A program made the translations under genes and the position numbers. Shown piece after piece: positions 46,800 through 59,315 of a stretch of 64,000 bases of DNA; position 1 is the stretch's first letter; the number at the start of each line of letters is the position of its first letter. This DNA is from Morinoia aosen (taxonomy: Eukaryota > Arthropoda > Malacostraca > Amphipoda > Talitridae): positions 48,814,075 to 48,878,074 of the forward strand of contig CM059564.1 in assembly GCA_030386875.1 (NCBI GenBank), read 5' to 3'. The notes under the pieces are model-generated. The model was not told the origin of the DNA. It ran no database searches and saw nothing but the letters and a program-made list of their open reading frames with translations.

Positions 46800-48021
46800 T
46801 TTGTAGAAACGGACAATCCAAATCACAAACTCCAAGTGTCACTTTCCTCCAACCTTCACTGGTGTTTGTTTCCTGAGGGATGGCAGAGCTGAGTCTGAGC
46901 CCTCAGCGAATAGAACTGCGAGTCCGTCCACAACTACACTTACAAAATGAAAAAATCCATAAACTGCTCACTGACGTTCACTGCACAGAGTTCAGCTGGG
47001 ATGGCAGCACTCCGGTGACAGATGGCCCTCTCACTTGTGTTGCTGATAAGCTCCCGGCTACGCAGAGCGCACTTAGCACTTTGCTTAATGACCGCATCCT
47101 AAATTTTAAAATTCTTGCCACTTCCGGATACACGAAGAAGTTTTGCTCATGTAATTAGATTTTGAAATTTTGATATCAGTGTAGGGAAAGATGTTCTTTG
47201 GTTTCTACTCGTCGTGTGCTCTTTTCGCGTATGTGTATTGTTTATGTTTGTGTGTGTGCGTGTGGGATTGCACGTTTGAGTTTCTTTAGAAAACAGGTGT
47301 TCTGCTTTACGATTTGGGAGCCCTCACTTAAACAGCTTTTATGTATTTTATATCTGTTTACCTGAGCAAAAAGAACAGAAACTAAACGGACTTAACCAAT
47401 TCAAGCTAATCTAACCTGATTGATTGATGAGAAAGTTGTATATCACCTTTTCGAGAGGGTGACACGCCGTATGACCTCAGCTGCCGTATTAAAATGGCAT
47501 CACTTCTTTCGGGTCGAATTTTTTTTTAAATAATGCATATAATTTTCTTCCCCAAAAAATATACTTTAAATTGAGGCAAATCGGTGGAACATTTGCTTTA
47601 CCTCAATCACTCAAAGAAAATGAACGCCTAAATAACAGCTCCTGATTTTGAGCTACTTTCATACTCCAATATTCGAACAGAATTAGCCCTCAAGTACAGT
47701 TTCTCTGTAAAATTACTATTAATATTCATCTTAATGAACATAATGAACATTTGAAAGCTGTTGCATGGGGGTCGTTCAAATTGATGGGTTGTTTGTAAAG
47801 CTCTTGTTTGCTGTGAGCAATTGATGTACAAACTGCGTTTGGTCGATTTCGTAAAATTTTGAGGAGGTTTAAAAAAGGAGATTTTGATACTCTATTTTAA
47901 TTTAAAAACCAAAACCTGAGAATAAAAAGAAGTTACGAGAGACTGCAAAATTCCGGTGCCCAAAAGAGCCAACTGACGTCTCGATAAAAGCCACCTTGTC
48001 ACAGATGCGCTACATTGCGTT
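46800..48021. other. Intron between Ig exons 3 and 4, unique part
   Basis: One open frame at 46880-47158 on the plus strand has no recognised domain, and I do not call it. 48601-49284 and 49391-50465 also lack genes. A GCCCTATTAAAAATTA block at 48620 has an inverted partner at 50230-50250. Confidence 0.55.
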
Positions 48022-48253
48022 TTAACACATCCACTGCGGTATGACCCACCGGTGGGAAGTGCTTAAAGTTTTTCCAACTGCGAAACCACCCATCGATGGA
48101 CAATTTGAAATTTTTTTAACAATCTTTATAAACTAGTGCTATTTAATACAACCAGTTAGTATCAGCTATTTATAAAATATCCAAACATTTTTGACTCTAA
48201 ATTTGAGTTAGATTTAGAACTTCTATTAACTCGTCGCAGTCAATGTGCTGAAG
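48022..48253. mobile_element. TTAA-type MITE family C, copy 2
   Basis: Starts TTAACACATCCACTGCGG, followed by GACCCACCGGTGGG. Ends with CGTCGCAGTCAATGTGCTGAA. It lies in the intron between Ig exons 3 and 4 and is decayed. Confidence 0.65.
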
Positions 48254-48486
48254 AATCAATTCAAATTAAGGTAGGCCAAGTCAGGTCAGGTTAAATTGGG
48301 TTTCGTTACGATCTTTTTGCTTGTGTATGTAGAGTCAGAATAGTAAACTTAAGCAGTTTAATTTTATGTCCCCCGTACCTGGAATAGGCACTCATTTTCT
48401 AAATTCTTCAAATGAGCAGTGCAATGATAAGGAACACCGACAGTTGATGTGTTTTTCTTGCTCACTCAGCAGCATGAGAATGCCGC

Positions 48487-48600
48487 CCCAGTCTTTTTTT
48501 TTCACCGCGTGCATGCAGGTTCTTCGCCGCCTAATCGATTTAATCGCTTAAATCGCTTAGGCGGCGAAAAACACGCATGCAGGCTGCGAAAAAGACTGGG
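48487..48600. mobile_element. Hairpin MITE family A, copy 2
   Basis: This 114-bp palindrome has the same ends (CCCAGTC/GACTGGG), GCATGCA cores and TTCGCCGCC arms as the copies at 6901 and 57695. The flanking dinucleotides are not identical (GC and AC), so the target duplication is lost or mutated. Confidence 0.85.
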
Positions 48601-49284
48601 ACGGAACCGCAGGGCTGGCCGCCCTATTAAAAATTAAGGGAGTAGCATGGTTGATTAAAGGAGACAGCGGAGAATTAAAGGAGTATTAAGCGAACCGAGG
48701 CCTCTTCCCTTCTGACACTTCCAGGGCGCGACTCATAAGCGCGATGCGAGCAAGTTCTCCCATGTTGCTACCAGAGGCCACCTGTGCAGATGGCCTCTTG
48801 GTGAGACGCCTGCCATCTTTCTCGAGAGAAATGACGGTTGCCATCTTTCGCCTCAGTTTTGAAGTTGGTGTTGTGCGTGACAGATGTCTGGATCGTGGCT
48901 CTATTATTTAAAACGTTTCAAGTAGTGTTAGAGTGTAAATCAGTGCGCGAGTGTGTATTACGTGAGGGTGTATAGTACGTGAGGGTGTCAGAAGAAACAA
49001 GAGATGGAAGAGACGTAGAATGCTGGTCTGTAGAGGCATTATTTCAAGAGCATGAACGGAGCAAGGACCCCACTGCAAGTTTCACCACCTCGGTCAATTG
49101 ATATTTTAGACGATCCATCGTTGTGGTGGGGCTGGTAGTGAAGGCAAAACCTCAATGTGAGCAATGTAAAAACAACAAAATGTGGAAACCAAACCTGAAT
49201 TTTCCCTCGTCAGTCTTCAGCAACCTTTGAATTGAAGGACGTTCTTGAAGATGATCAACTATGTGTTCAGATACATATTTGTGT

Positions 49285-49390
49285 GTGTGTGTAGGGGGGG
49301 GGGGGGGTTGTGTGTGGGTGTGGGGGTAGGTGTGTGGGAGGGGGGTGTGGGGAGGGTTTGTGTGTGGGGATAGGTGGGGGAGTGTGTGTA
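49285..49390. repeat. G/GT-rich low-complexity tract
   Basis: It includes a run of about 14 consecutive G and many GGG runs separated by T and TGTG, so quadruplex formation is plausible. Confidence 0.9.
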
Positions 49391-50465
49391 TATGAATAGC
49401 CGGTGTAATTAAGCTCGGGCAAGGTAAAGTCATTTTATTTTCCTTTCTAATTTTAGGAATGAAAGATGAAAAATCTGCTGGACGATAATTGTTTTTGTTA
49501 TATATATAGCTACGAGTATATTCTTTCAACGACCCTAGGGTATTGTTGCTATATTCTTTTCAAGGTACATTTATATTTTTCCCTGCAGGCTTTCGCCTCC
49601 AAGGCTGCGTACAGCTGATTTCCCATTATTGCACATTCAACCGTTGACGCTTCTCAGCCAAATATAGCCAGTTGCCCATTAATTACCTTAGTTATTGCGT
49701 TGCGAAATTTCAAGTATAAGTTATACGTCACAAACATGTCCCATTAATGTCAGCTTAATAATGAACACGCACCCATGAAATTTTCTGCACATTAGTAAGA
49801 ATGTATTTAACTTACATACTCTGGTACATTTTTATTGTGCTATAAACCGTGTTTGCTTATGGTGAATTGATTAATTGCGCAAGAACTAAGGTAATTCAAG
49901 GGCAAACTGGTTATAATCGGTTTGAGCAGTGTGACGGTTGGAAAGAGTGACTAATGGGAAATCAGCTGTGCGCAGCCGTTTTTTTAAAATCAAATTAAGA
50001 GGTGGCCATCCTGGGTCTCTCATGATTCTCCGATGGTAAATAGGAGAAACAGGTCGCGCCTTGGGAGCGCGGCGGTAGTGCTCCATGCTGAGCCATGCGT
50101 GGCCACCGGTTGGGACAGAGGCGCAGGCGCGCCTATAAAGTGGACACTTCGAGGTTGCCTCATAGGAGACGCATGGATGAAACAACCATGCATATTTGGG
50201 AGCGCTCCCAAGAATCACCGATGCCACTCCTATAATTTTTAATAGGGCGGTGGCTCTCATCTCTTTTCACTCACTATTTTATTGTTAAATCACATATATG
50301 GGATTTAATACGATGCGTAAACACATGAGTAAATCACAATCATACGCATGTATGGATGTGATTATTAGGGATGGGATTATTATGACGGTGACAGTATCAT
50401 TAGAGCAAATTGTCACAGCGTACTGAAAAGTTTCATTTCGCTTCACTGGTCATGCCAAGAGAGCA

Positions 50466-50681
50466 CTCAACACTTCAAGTGCATCATGACCCACCGGTGG
50501 TCACTGAGAGGATTTTCATCATGCTGGTGACCGACCAGCAGTCACTAACTCAACTTCGATAAATGCTTATTGAAAACTAAATGAAGGCGCAATCTATTTA
50601 ATGCTCGTTATTTTCAAAACTTCCATCTAAAATTAACTCCAATTTGAGTTGAATATCGGACTTCAGTTGAACACGTGTTAA
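50466..50681. mobile_element. TTAA-type MITE family C, copy 3
   Basis: It has a TCAACACTTCAAGTGCATCA left end, GACCCACCGGTGG just inside, and a right end GTTGAACACGTGTTAA. The interior aligns with the copy at 59737-59962 (CAACT-ATAAAT-CTTA and AACTAAATGAAGG blocks). It ends about 18 bp from the donor of Ig exon 3. Confidence 0.65.
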
Positions 50682-50698
50682 AACATCTCAGAACTCAC

Positions 50699-50857
50699 AG
50701 TTGATACCCTTGCCGAGATGTATCTTGCCTCCATCCTCCCGCTTCCACGAGATGATCGGCTTCGGGGAGCCGCTTGCGTGGCAGCGCAGCGTGACGTCAT
50801 TGCCTTCCTGCACCACCACCTCGCTGCTAGACTTCTCGTCGATGATGTCCGGAGGAA
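50699..50857 (-). CDS. Ig-gene exon 3: first half of Ig domain 2
   Basis: This 159-nt exon (2 + 52 codons + 1) begins after a CACGTCCACAG acceptor. The split valine joins it to exon 2 as V-PPDIIDEKSSSEVVV. It continues with the first Ig2 cysteine (VTLRCHASGSPKP) and the core tryptophan (IISWKREDGG), ending at HLGKGIN. The donor is T/GTGAGT. The PPDI-IDE linker between Ig1 and Ig2 and the CHASGSPKPIISWKRED block are typical of lachesin-like proteins. Third codon positions are mostly G or C, unlike the flanking intron. The exon lies just beyond the end of a TTAA-type MITE relic (50466-50681) in the downstream intron, so that element inserted within about 20 bp of the donor. Confidence 0.93.
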
Positions 50858-51060
50858 CTGTGGACGTGAACATCGATGTCATGCGGTCTTACTAAAATCA
50901 TGGTATGGCCAAACTGGCCCTAAACTATGGCTGAAATTTGCCGGTTTCGTAATGCTGGACAGACCGAGTGGTGCCGCTCACTGTAGACGATTGTGACAAA
51001 ACGTTAACATTTGGTCTCCGTGTCACGGTGGATTTAAGTGTCGCGTTAAGGTGCTGTCCT

Positions 51061-51105
51061 AGTCTATTTGACCGAAGCTTAAGTTAAGCTTCGGCCAAAT
51101 AGACT
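51061..51105. repeat. 45-bp near-perfect palindrome
   Basis: Two 22-bp arms, AGTCTATTTGACCGAAGCTTAA halves around a single G, differ at one position. It is isolated, with no other copies seen in the window. Confidence 0.85.
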
Positions 51106-54100
51106 CGAAAATTATAATAAGAATAGTGAATTCCAAAGAAACAGTTAATTCCATCTGCTTAATAGAGCGATTGCGAATTTGTCATTCAACTCAAATAAGG
51201 ACTTCTTTTTCTTCAGCAATCAGCACTCAAAAAATCCTCTACTTAATAGTGGCGATTGCAAATTTGTCCTTCAACTCAAAATTACTTCTTCTTCTTCAGC
51301 AACGAGCACTCAAAAAAGATAAGTTTATGGCCGAGATCTCCGAGAAATTTGGTGATGCGCTGCGCAAAAGTTGGCGGCGGAGTCGTAAAGACTGCGGGTG
51401 CGTCCGGCGCAACGGAGTGCCGGAAGAACAGTCCTGTTCCACCGGACGAAACAAATGATCCCAAAAGATCACAGAAATAGAAATTTATTCCGTGACATCT
51501 GCTACACAAAACAGAAAAACTTTGTCAACCCTCGTGAAATATATTCTGAGAATTGAGATTTTCTCAAAGGCATTCAAATAGAAGTAATCTAGCGATAAAT
51601 TCGAATTTTCTGTCGTTAGAATTGATACCTGCTGTTGAAAACATTTTCAGAATATTCAATCATTCGGATATATTTTACACATTCTCTCTTTCAAAAACAT
51701 TAAACCTTACAAGTGAAATCTTTCATGTGTCTAATTATGAATCCAGCTAAATGACGGCTATGTCAGCTACACATGTTAGTATCTGCAACACTATTTAGAT
51801 TTAATTTCGTAGAGTAAATTAAGTATTTCGCAGTGTTTATACTTTTATGTAGAGACATTATGATTCAAATGGATTTCTCGATATATGAACGAATTCTTCT
51901 TGGTTTATAGACGTGATAGTCAGAAAATGTGAAGTATTTTTTAAATAAACCTTGAAAATATCAAGGCAAAGCAGATAATCAGGTATGAAACGTGATATCC
52001 AATGATATCTTCTTTGTCTACGCTGAATATTTCATTTCCGTTCAACTAATCCATAACAACAATCATCCAAGCCGAAAATTAACACAATGCCAAAGCATTT
52101 TATTGGCCTTTCACACATTTCCAGGCTCAACGAAAGCGCACGCTGAGTGTTTTGCTGGAAATACCTCGCGGCGGAAATTCCAATATCGCCCCAACGTAAG
52201 ACAAACTCAAATCTCCAAATCCACATTGCGAGGAGTTCCCCTGTCGGCTTCTTAAGTTGAAATCTAGCCAACAACATAATACTCGAGCCAGCCTAACTTT
52301 TCTAAATCACCAAGCAAATAAGTTGCTCAAATTAAGACGAAGAGTCCCGAGAACTTCCTGTACGCAGCTTGGCTTCCTTTCTACGGTGAGGTCAAATGCC
52401 CTGAGGTGTTTCTCTTTTTCTTTCTTTTGCTTTCTCCTTCCTCTTGATTTTAATTTTATGTTCACAACGTTGAATGACACTTATATGGTGGGGATGAATA
52501 GAGAAATTGAAGAACCTACAATTTTTTTGAAGTGCACTCGCTAATTACGGTTGGTCCAACAGGGTAAAAAATAATGCAAAAGAAGCAAGTGCTTCAATAA
52601 TCTATTCGGCTGTGGGTTATCATTGAACAAAATTGTTAAAAGGACGATGCAAAAATAGCATCGAACTAGTTCAGAGCAGCCCTATTGACAAATGCATGCA
52701 TCAAATAAATGGCTTGCAGTTTTAAAAAATAGAAGGTACAGTAGAAAAAAAGGAATTTTACTGTTGAAAATTCCGGGCGTTCACACGAACAATGGCTGAG
52801 GTGAAGACCACAAGGAAAGCTAATGACAAATTCTTGTGTTTTCGAAAATGTGTGCACGAAATACATAAAACAAAAATATTTCTTCACTGAAAACTCATGA
52901 AAATAATCAATAGGGATACAGATGTTCGGTGTTGAGAGGATTGACCCCTGACAGAAAATTGGAAAAGATTCACTTAACATTTAACTACAACGATCAGAGA
53001 AAATTTTGTTTATTTAAAACATGCATTTGCTAGATAATAATGCATTGTAGATATTTTTTTTCGCAGATAGTGGTATTCTCTTGAAAGAGAGAATATGTTG
53101 ATAAGATTGTGTCAACATAACGCAACTTATAACAAAAAGTTGAAGTAAAACTCTCATAATTCAAACGCCATTGAGAAATTCTAATTCCAACAAAACCCAA
53201 ACGCTCTGGAAAAATTAAGTGGGCATTCCGTTGCATTAAAACGAATAAAAGGACTAGACTGAGCGAATAAAAAGTCGTTGTATTAAAATGGCACGTTTCG
53301 GACATCCCGGCAGCTGCAGCCCAACGAGAGCAAAGTGCACAGCATCAAAGCTTAAGAAAATTATTATATAGAACGTTTAAACAAAGCTTAAAAACGCCAA
53401 CAAATTGAATGAGTAACATTTCCTGTTTTCATGTTCGCCGAAAAGTCGTGCAAGAAGATGAAAAGCTCGGCATGGATCTGCCTCAAGGCCTGACCTTCAC
53501 ATCTATTTTATCTCTATAGACATTTCCTACACTAAATGCTTCACTGAGTGCCCTCGGAGGCTTGTGTCAGTTTTACCACAGACGTTTTGAAGACACTTCA
53601 CATTGTTCCACACTAAGTCCCCTGTGTAGTAAGTTCTTTAATATTTAAATAGCAATCATTCGAATGTTAAATCAACGTGAGAGTTGGAACTATATTGTGG
53701 ATCTTTTCCTGATAAGCCCTGTCAAACGAAAGAATATTTTAATCTTTCGTTTGAAAGTAACTTAAAGTCGATATTTGTAACATTTTGAAAGATAAAAGTG
53801 AGTGAAATTATGTGTTGTATTAGTGGCGGGGCTTACTTTGAAAAGATCCGTAGATAAGAAGTTGTCTTCTTTTGATTCCTTGATCAAAAGATACCCTTAT
53901 GATCTCAAAATTTCGTTTTTTCGGAATAAACTGCTCCAGGCTTACCTGCTAGTTTTTTTCAGTTGCTGCGCTTTCCGTTTCAATCTATCTCTGTATCACT
54001 TGTAGTGAATTGTTTAAAAGTTGAACGGCATCAAGACTTCACTCTCGAGTGCGTACCGAATTTGCTCGAATGACATTTTCTCCACGATGAATTCTTGTTT

Positions 54101-54480
54101 CTGAAATACTTTTTCTTGCAAATGATTATCGTACATACCCTGCTCGCAAAACTAGTTCGAAACTTTTTAGATGGGAAACTTGATTCTTCTTCTTTGTCTG
54201 TAGTTTTATCACCGTCACCTCCGAGCCGATCTATTCGTCAACGCCTTATTTTTGAATCCACTCCAAAAATTTACGTTTAGTTTTATTGGAATTATGACCT
54301 AGTCACTTCTCTAACAGGAAATGCTACATGGTACAGCACTGACTGACGAATACATCATTGGTTCATTTTTAGCTTCAAAAATAAGCTGCCGCTTCTTCTT
54401 CTTCATGCCCAGTACTACTTCAAGTCCAAAAAGCGAGTTGTGTCTCTAGCGTCTCACGTTTGGAGGATTTATTCTCCAGA
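51106..54480. other. Intron between Ig exons 2 and 3, unique part
   Basis: AT-rich, with no exon or mobile-element ends seen. 54598-55059, 56621-57694 and 57801-58471 are similar. Confidence 0.6.
53723..53753. repeat. Small inverted repeat
   Basis: CAAACGAAAGA and its inverse TCTTTCGTTTG around a 9-bp AT spacer. Confidence 0.7.
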
Positions 54481-54597
54481 GCAGAGGGTCTCAACCAAGG
54501 GTAAGTTTACCCCTGGTTGAGGTAAGTTTCGGCCTTATGTACTCAATACATACAGCCGAGGGGGGTCAATGATGGAGGAAAGGTTGAGAATGGTTGC
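54481..54597. mobile_element. Small hAT-like MITE
   Basis: About 117 bp. The left end CAGAGGGTCTCAACC and the right end GGTTGAGAATGGTTGCTCT are imperfect inverses, as in the widespread CAG-TTCTCAACC class of hAT MITEs. A clear 8-bp target duplication was not identified. Confidence 0.5.
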
Positions 54598-55059
54598 TCT
54601 AGTGTCTCCCTTTAATGTCTCCCTTTGCTCTCTAGTGTCTCACGGACGAAAGCTGTGCGCCTCACAGTCACTCAACTAGCGTGTGAATTTCATATAAATA
54701 ATTTTGGGTTCGACAATTGACATGGGTATTTCGATCCCCAAGTGTGAGTATCAACTAAGGATCTTAATGTTACGATATTTGAAAAATCTATGTTGAACAT
54801 TTCATGTATCAACTTTATTATAAATAAACTGTTTTTCATTATTCTTTCGTTAATTTATATCCCTACCGCCCATGTCCTCCCATGCTAATATCAACGAAGA
54901 ATTGATTCTGCAATTCTGAGTTACTGCTCTAGAGCTATTCTACATCTCATCGCAACTGATCTAGAGTTTTTATTACTGATCCAGAGCTTTTCTACATCTC
55001 TACACGTCTTCGGTGATCTCTCCAGTTCCGTTCCCATGGCACGGGTTACTTCCTCATCA

Positions 55060-56620
55060 CTTCTCATCAACCACGTAACCACCCCCCACCAACCACGTGA
55101 CCATCCCCCACCAGCCACGTAACCACCTCCCACCAACCACGTGACCAGCTCCCACCAACCACGTGACCAGCTCCCACCAGCCACGTGACCACCTCCCACC
55201 AACCACGTGACCAGCCCCCACCAACCACGTAACCATCTCCCACCAACCACGTGACCAGCCCCCCACCAACCACGTAACCACCTCCCACCAACCACGTGAC
55301 CAGCCCCCACCAACCACATGACCAGCTCCCCCCAACCACGTGACCAGCTCCCACCAACCACGTGACCAGAACCCACCAACCACTTGACCAGCTCCCACCA
55401 ACCACGTGATCAGCCCCCACCAACCACGTGACAACCTCCCACTACCCAACATAAGCTCCCTCACCACCTCCCACCAACCACGTGACAACCTCCCCCTACC
55501 CAACATAAGCTCCCCCACCACCTCCCACCAACCACGTGACAACCTCCCACCAACCACGTGACCAGCTCCCACCAACCACGTGACCAGCTCCCACCAGCCA
55601 CGTGACCACCTCCCACCAACCACGTGACCAGCCCCCACCAACCACGTAACCATCTCCCACCAACCACGTGACCAGCCCCCCACCAACCACGTAACCACCT
55701 CCCGCCAACCACGTGACCAGCCCCCACCAACCACATGACCAGCTCCCCCCAACCACGTGACCAGCTCCCACCAACCACGTGACCAGAACCCACCAACCAC
55801 TTGACCAGCTCCCACCAACCACGTGACCAGCCCCCACCAACCACGTGACAACCTCCCACTACCCAACATAAGCTCCCTCACCACCTCCCACCAACCACGT
55901 GACAACCTCCCCCTACCCAACATAAGCTCCCTCACCACCTCCCACCAACCACGTAACCACCTCCCACCAACCACGTGACCAGCTCCCACCAACCACGTGA
56001 CCAGCTCCCACCAGCCACGTGACCACCTCCCACCAGCCACGTGACCAGCCCCCACCAACCACGTAACCATCTCCCACCAACCACGTGACCAACCCCCCAC
56101 CAACCACGTAACCACCTCCCACCAACCAGGTGACCAGCCCCCACCAACCACATGACCAGCTCCCCCCAACCACGTGACCAGCTCCCACCAACCACGTGAC
56201 CAGAACCCACCAACCACTTGACCAGCTCCCACCAACCACGTGACCAGCCCCCACCAACCACGTGACAACCTCCCACGACCCAATATAAGCTCCCCCACCA
56301 CCTCCCACCAACCACGTGACAACCTCCCACTACCCAACATAAGCTCCCCCACCACCTCCCACCAACCACGTGACAACCTCCCCCTACCCAACATAAGCTC
56401 CCCCACCAACCACGTGACAACCTCCCACTACCCAATATAAGCTCCCCCACCACCTCCCACCAACCACGTGACAACCTCCCACTACCCAACATAAGCTCCC
56501 CCACCACCTCCCACCAACCACGTGATAACCTCCCACTACCCAACATAAGCTCCCCCATCACCTCCCACCCACCACGTGACAACCTCCCACCACCCAACAT
56601 AAACTCCCCCAACACCCCAC
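55060..56620. repeat. 22-bp minisatellite with 417-bp higher-order structure and CACGTG cores
   Basis: Units of the form CCACCAACCACGTGACCAGC, about 22 bp each, fill more than 1.5 kb. Diagnostic variants (CCAGAACCC followed by CCACTTGACC) recur at exactly 417-bp spacing (55364, 55781, 56198), showing higher-order duplication of a block of units. A second unit type containing CTACCCAACATAAGCTCCC dominates the right part. The ORFs of up to 450 residues here are by-products of the array. Confidence 0.96.
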
Positions 56621-57137
56621 TCGTCACCCCGGCCTCTCACCCTCAGCACACAAGATCCACACTCAGGTCCCACCTCCCGACGCAGCTATTTAATCCCAAT
56701 CCCATTTGAGTAATTGCGAGCTCCAGGTATTGCTTTCTTCCAGAGTCCGCGTGACCGCCTTGCTCCAATCCCCCCTCCCCCCCATCCTCTCCCCTTCTTT
56801 ACTCTGGCACTTACCGCGGTCTTTTTTTCCTTTTTGTCTCGATTTGGTGGAAAAATCCAACGCTAGGGTCGAATTACTTTATTCTCTGGTAAGATCTGAA
56901 ATCTTGTTTGCCCCTTTAGTTTCTGGGACATAGAACAAGCAGTACCGTAGGGTTCTTACGTTTGTGTTCTGAGAATTATCTGCAGAAAATGTGTTTTCAA
57001 GCTATGGTTTGTTCACATGTTCCTTTTAAAAGTGTGGTTTACTATCTCTCGAATGATATGCCGTATATTTTAGTCTCACTTTTCATTTTATAACATCAAG
57101 AAAAATTCAACACCTCTGGTCTTCAAATACACTTGGA

Positions 57138-57176
57138 AGGACACACACACACACACACACATACACACATACACAC
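57138..57176. repeat. CA microsatellite
   Basis: Interrupted CA dinucleotides. Confidence 0.9.
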
Positions 57177-57694
57177 CTATGTACCCAACTCGAATATTCT
57201 ACTCCGTTCATACTTACTTAAAAATAAATTTTTTTTGACCATTCAGAACTTGAAGATTGCAATTCAGCTTCTTTAAATTTTTAGATTTAAAGTGGACCCA
57301 AGTTTTAAAGTATGAGATGACTATATTTTCAAAAGCTTTAAAATTGATTTCGAACAAAAATAAAATCGGAAAGAAACAAATCAGTTTCTCGATAACTCAG
57401 TTTCACAGCATTAGGTTCGTTTTTCTGGTGAAAATCCGGCTTGCATTTTTAAACGGTGTTCAACCAGCGCATAGTCTACAGCAGCCAGACACAAACCAAA
57501 CTTTAAAAGCCATAAATAGGACAAAATTTTGGATTTATTTGTCTATTTAGCTCTCACAAGAATTATCGAACATTCTCACCAGACTTCAACCTTATCAGAA
57601 CACACTGACAACAATAGTATCGAACTGTGCATTTTGTTTACGGTGTTGCGGTCGTCAGTAAATTCTCATTAGGATCAGTAATTTATAATCGCAT

Positions 57695-57800
57695 CCCAGT
57701 CTAACTTTTTCGCCGAAGCATGCATGTTTTTCGCCACCCAAGTAATTAAATCGCCTGGGCAGCGAAAAATATGCATGCTCTGGCAAAAAGTTAGACTGGG
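57695..57800. mobile_element. Hairpin MITE family A, copy 3
   Basis: This 106-bp palindrome starts CCCAGTCTAACTTTTTCGCC, and its two arms match over about 46 bp around an AATTAAATCG spacer. It is flanked by AT on both sides. It lies in the 7.6-kb intron between Ig exons 2 and 3. Confidence 0.85.
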
Positions 57801-58471
57801 ATGTTTAGACGATACAATTTCCTCTCATGCCTCTCTGGGCAGCTTAGTAATTTTAGTTAGCGTAATAGTTAGTTCAATATTTCTAAACCTTGAATTCACT
57901 AGAGTGTAGGGGTTCAAATTGAAAAACTTTTGCTTGCTATTTTTTCTTGATACTAAGACGCGTCTGTTTCAACAATCAATCATATCTTCCAAAAGTGACG
58001 CTTCCCCTCGAATAGTAGTCAATAATTACAATTAGTACAAAATTCAGCGTAATATTCTGACCAGTAATTTTAATCTATTGCGCACACTTGAGTAAACCGT
58101 TTATTTTATACAGAAAAGACGCCACTTTTCACTCGATAACGTGGCTCTGCACATCGTTGGAAGGAATGTTATTAAGCTCAGCTCGCAGTGCGTGTAGATG
58201 TGGTGGTCTGCTGTTTTTTTGAAGAGCAGGCGATAGCGAACCCCGACATCGGAAGCTAAGCAAGTCCTTGCAGTTTTCCACAAACGCATAAACCAGAATT
58301 TTAAAAACTATTCTCAGTGTAAAACACCTCATCTCACGCTCTGGCTCGCCTTTACTAAGCCGTATTTGACTATTATATATCTGACTAAAATTTTTGTTCA
58401 GAATTGTGAATAAATTTTCAGTAAAAAATTCCCAGAAGAATAGAAGAAGCGACTTTGAGCGCGTTACTCAC

Positions 58472-58679
58472 CTTGCACTTCGAGGAAGCCCTTTTGACTC
58501 ATCATGGGGTCCGAGTTGACTTGGCACATGTAGTACCCTCGGTCCGAGGGCTTGACGTTGGTGATGCGGAGGTACCAGTGCTTGTGGTCGTTCCGAGCCA
58601 GAGTGAAGCGAGGGTTCTTGCTGATGATCGTGTGGTGGATCGTCAAAATGGTCTGAGTGTCTACGAAGATCCACGCCAC
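58472..58679 (-). CDS. Ig-gene exon 2: remainder of Ig domain 1
   Basis: This 208-nt exon encodes 69 codons plus one nucleotide. It opens with VAWIFVDTQTILTIHH, carrying the invariant Ig tryptophan, and continues through the NPRFTLARNDHKHWYLRI strand and the DRGYYMCQVNSDPM motif that holds the second Ig1 cysteine. It ends GFLEVQ. The acceptor is TGCGTAG and the donor is GCAAG/GTGAGT, a strong site. The MCQVN-DPM signature separates the lachesin/DIP group from generic Ig domains. Ig1 is the domain through which DIPs are known to bind Dpr partners; whether this protein does so is inferred from family only. An intron of about 7.6 kb follows. Confidence 0.92.
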
Positions 58680-59315
58680 CTACGCATTGGGACAAGATGA
58701 GAGTGTCTAGTGGGTGGCTGCCCAAGATGAAGTGACTTCCAAATGCACATTGCAAAAATCGATTATTTTCCACGGAAATGGGTATGTTTTGTAGAATAAA
58801 AATATTGATGACTATAAAATGTAAGTTAAAAATTCTTACAGAACACTCCAAGCCCTCATTATAAGCTCTCATTGGAGGTTTCAATTTGCCAGTCACAGAT
58901 TGCGCAACTGCGAGCCTGAAATATGACTTCAATTTAGTGCTGACTGAGACTCCCCAGAGCACAGGGGACTTATTACTTGAATTATGCTCGTAGTATTAGA
59001 GGGTCTTAGTTATTTCAAACACTCTCATTAGGCTTAGCTATTGTACTGCTCCCCCGATGTGCTTTCCTTACATTTCTCCGGTAACACTTCATTGTTTCTC
59101 TGTCAAATTCAATTTTAAATACTTCCAATATTTTAAATAATCTTAAAAAATTACATGGATGCTAAAGATCTTCTCATCCATCATACAAGTTATTCCAGAA
59201 AGTGGGGTAATTTTCTCATTGTTATAATTATTACTTATTATGGATAAGATACTTAGCCTATGGTTCCATTTGATAAATTCGTGTCATTCATTGGCCTAAA
59301 ATCAAAAATGCAAAC

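Noticed and set aside
46880-47158. 92-codon plus-strand ORF with non-repetitive sequence
   Set aside because: No recognised domain, no supporting splice or promoter signal, and it lies antisense in an intron. It could be a chance frame.
49990-50270. Possible foldback element with CTATTAAAAATTA-type ends
   Set aside because: Partial inverted similarity to 48610-48660 and internal GGGAGCGCTCCC symmetry exist, but no consistent ends or flanking duplication could be defined.
55057-56409. 450-codon minus-strand ORF rich in glycine and tryptophan
   Set aside because: It is an artefact of the 22-bp array. Overlapping frames are open as well and it lies inside an Ig-gene intron.
58150-58290. Possible 5S rRNA-derived fragment (CGGAAGCTAAGCAAG)
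   Set aside because: Only about 15 nt resemble 5S rRNA. The rest of the gene and its internal promoter are missing.
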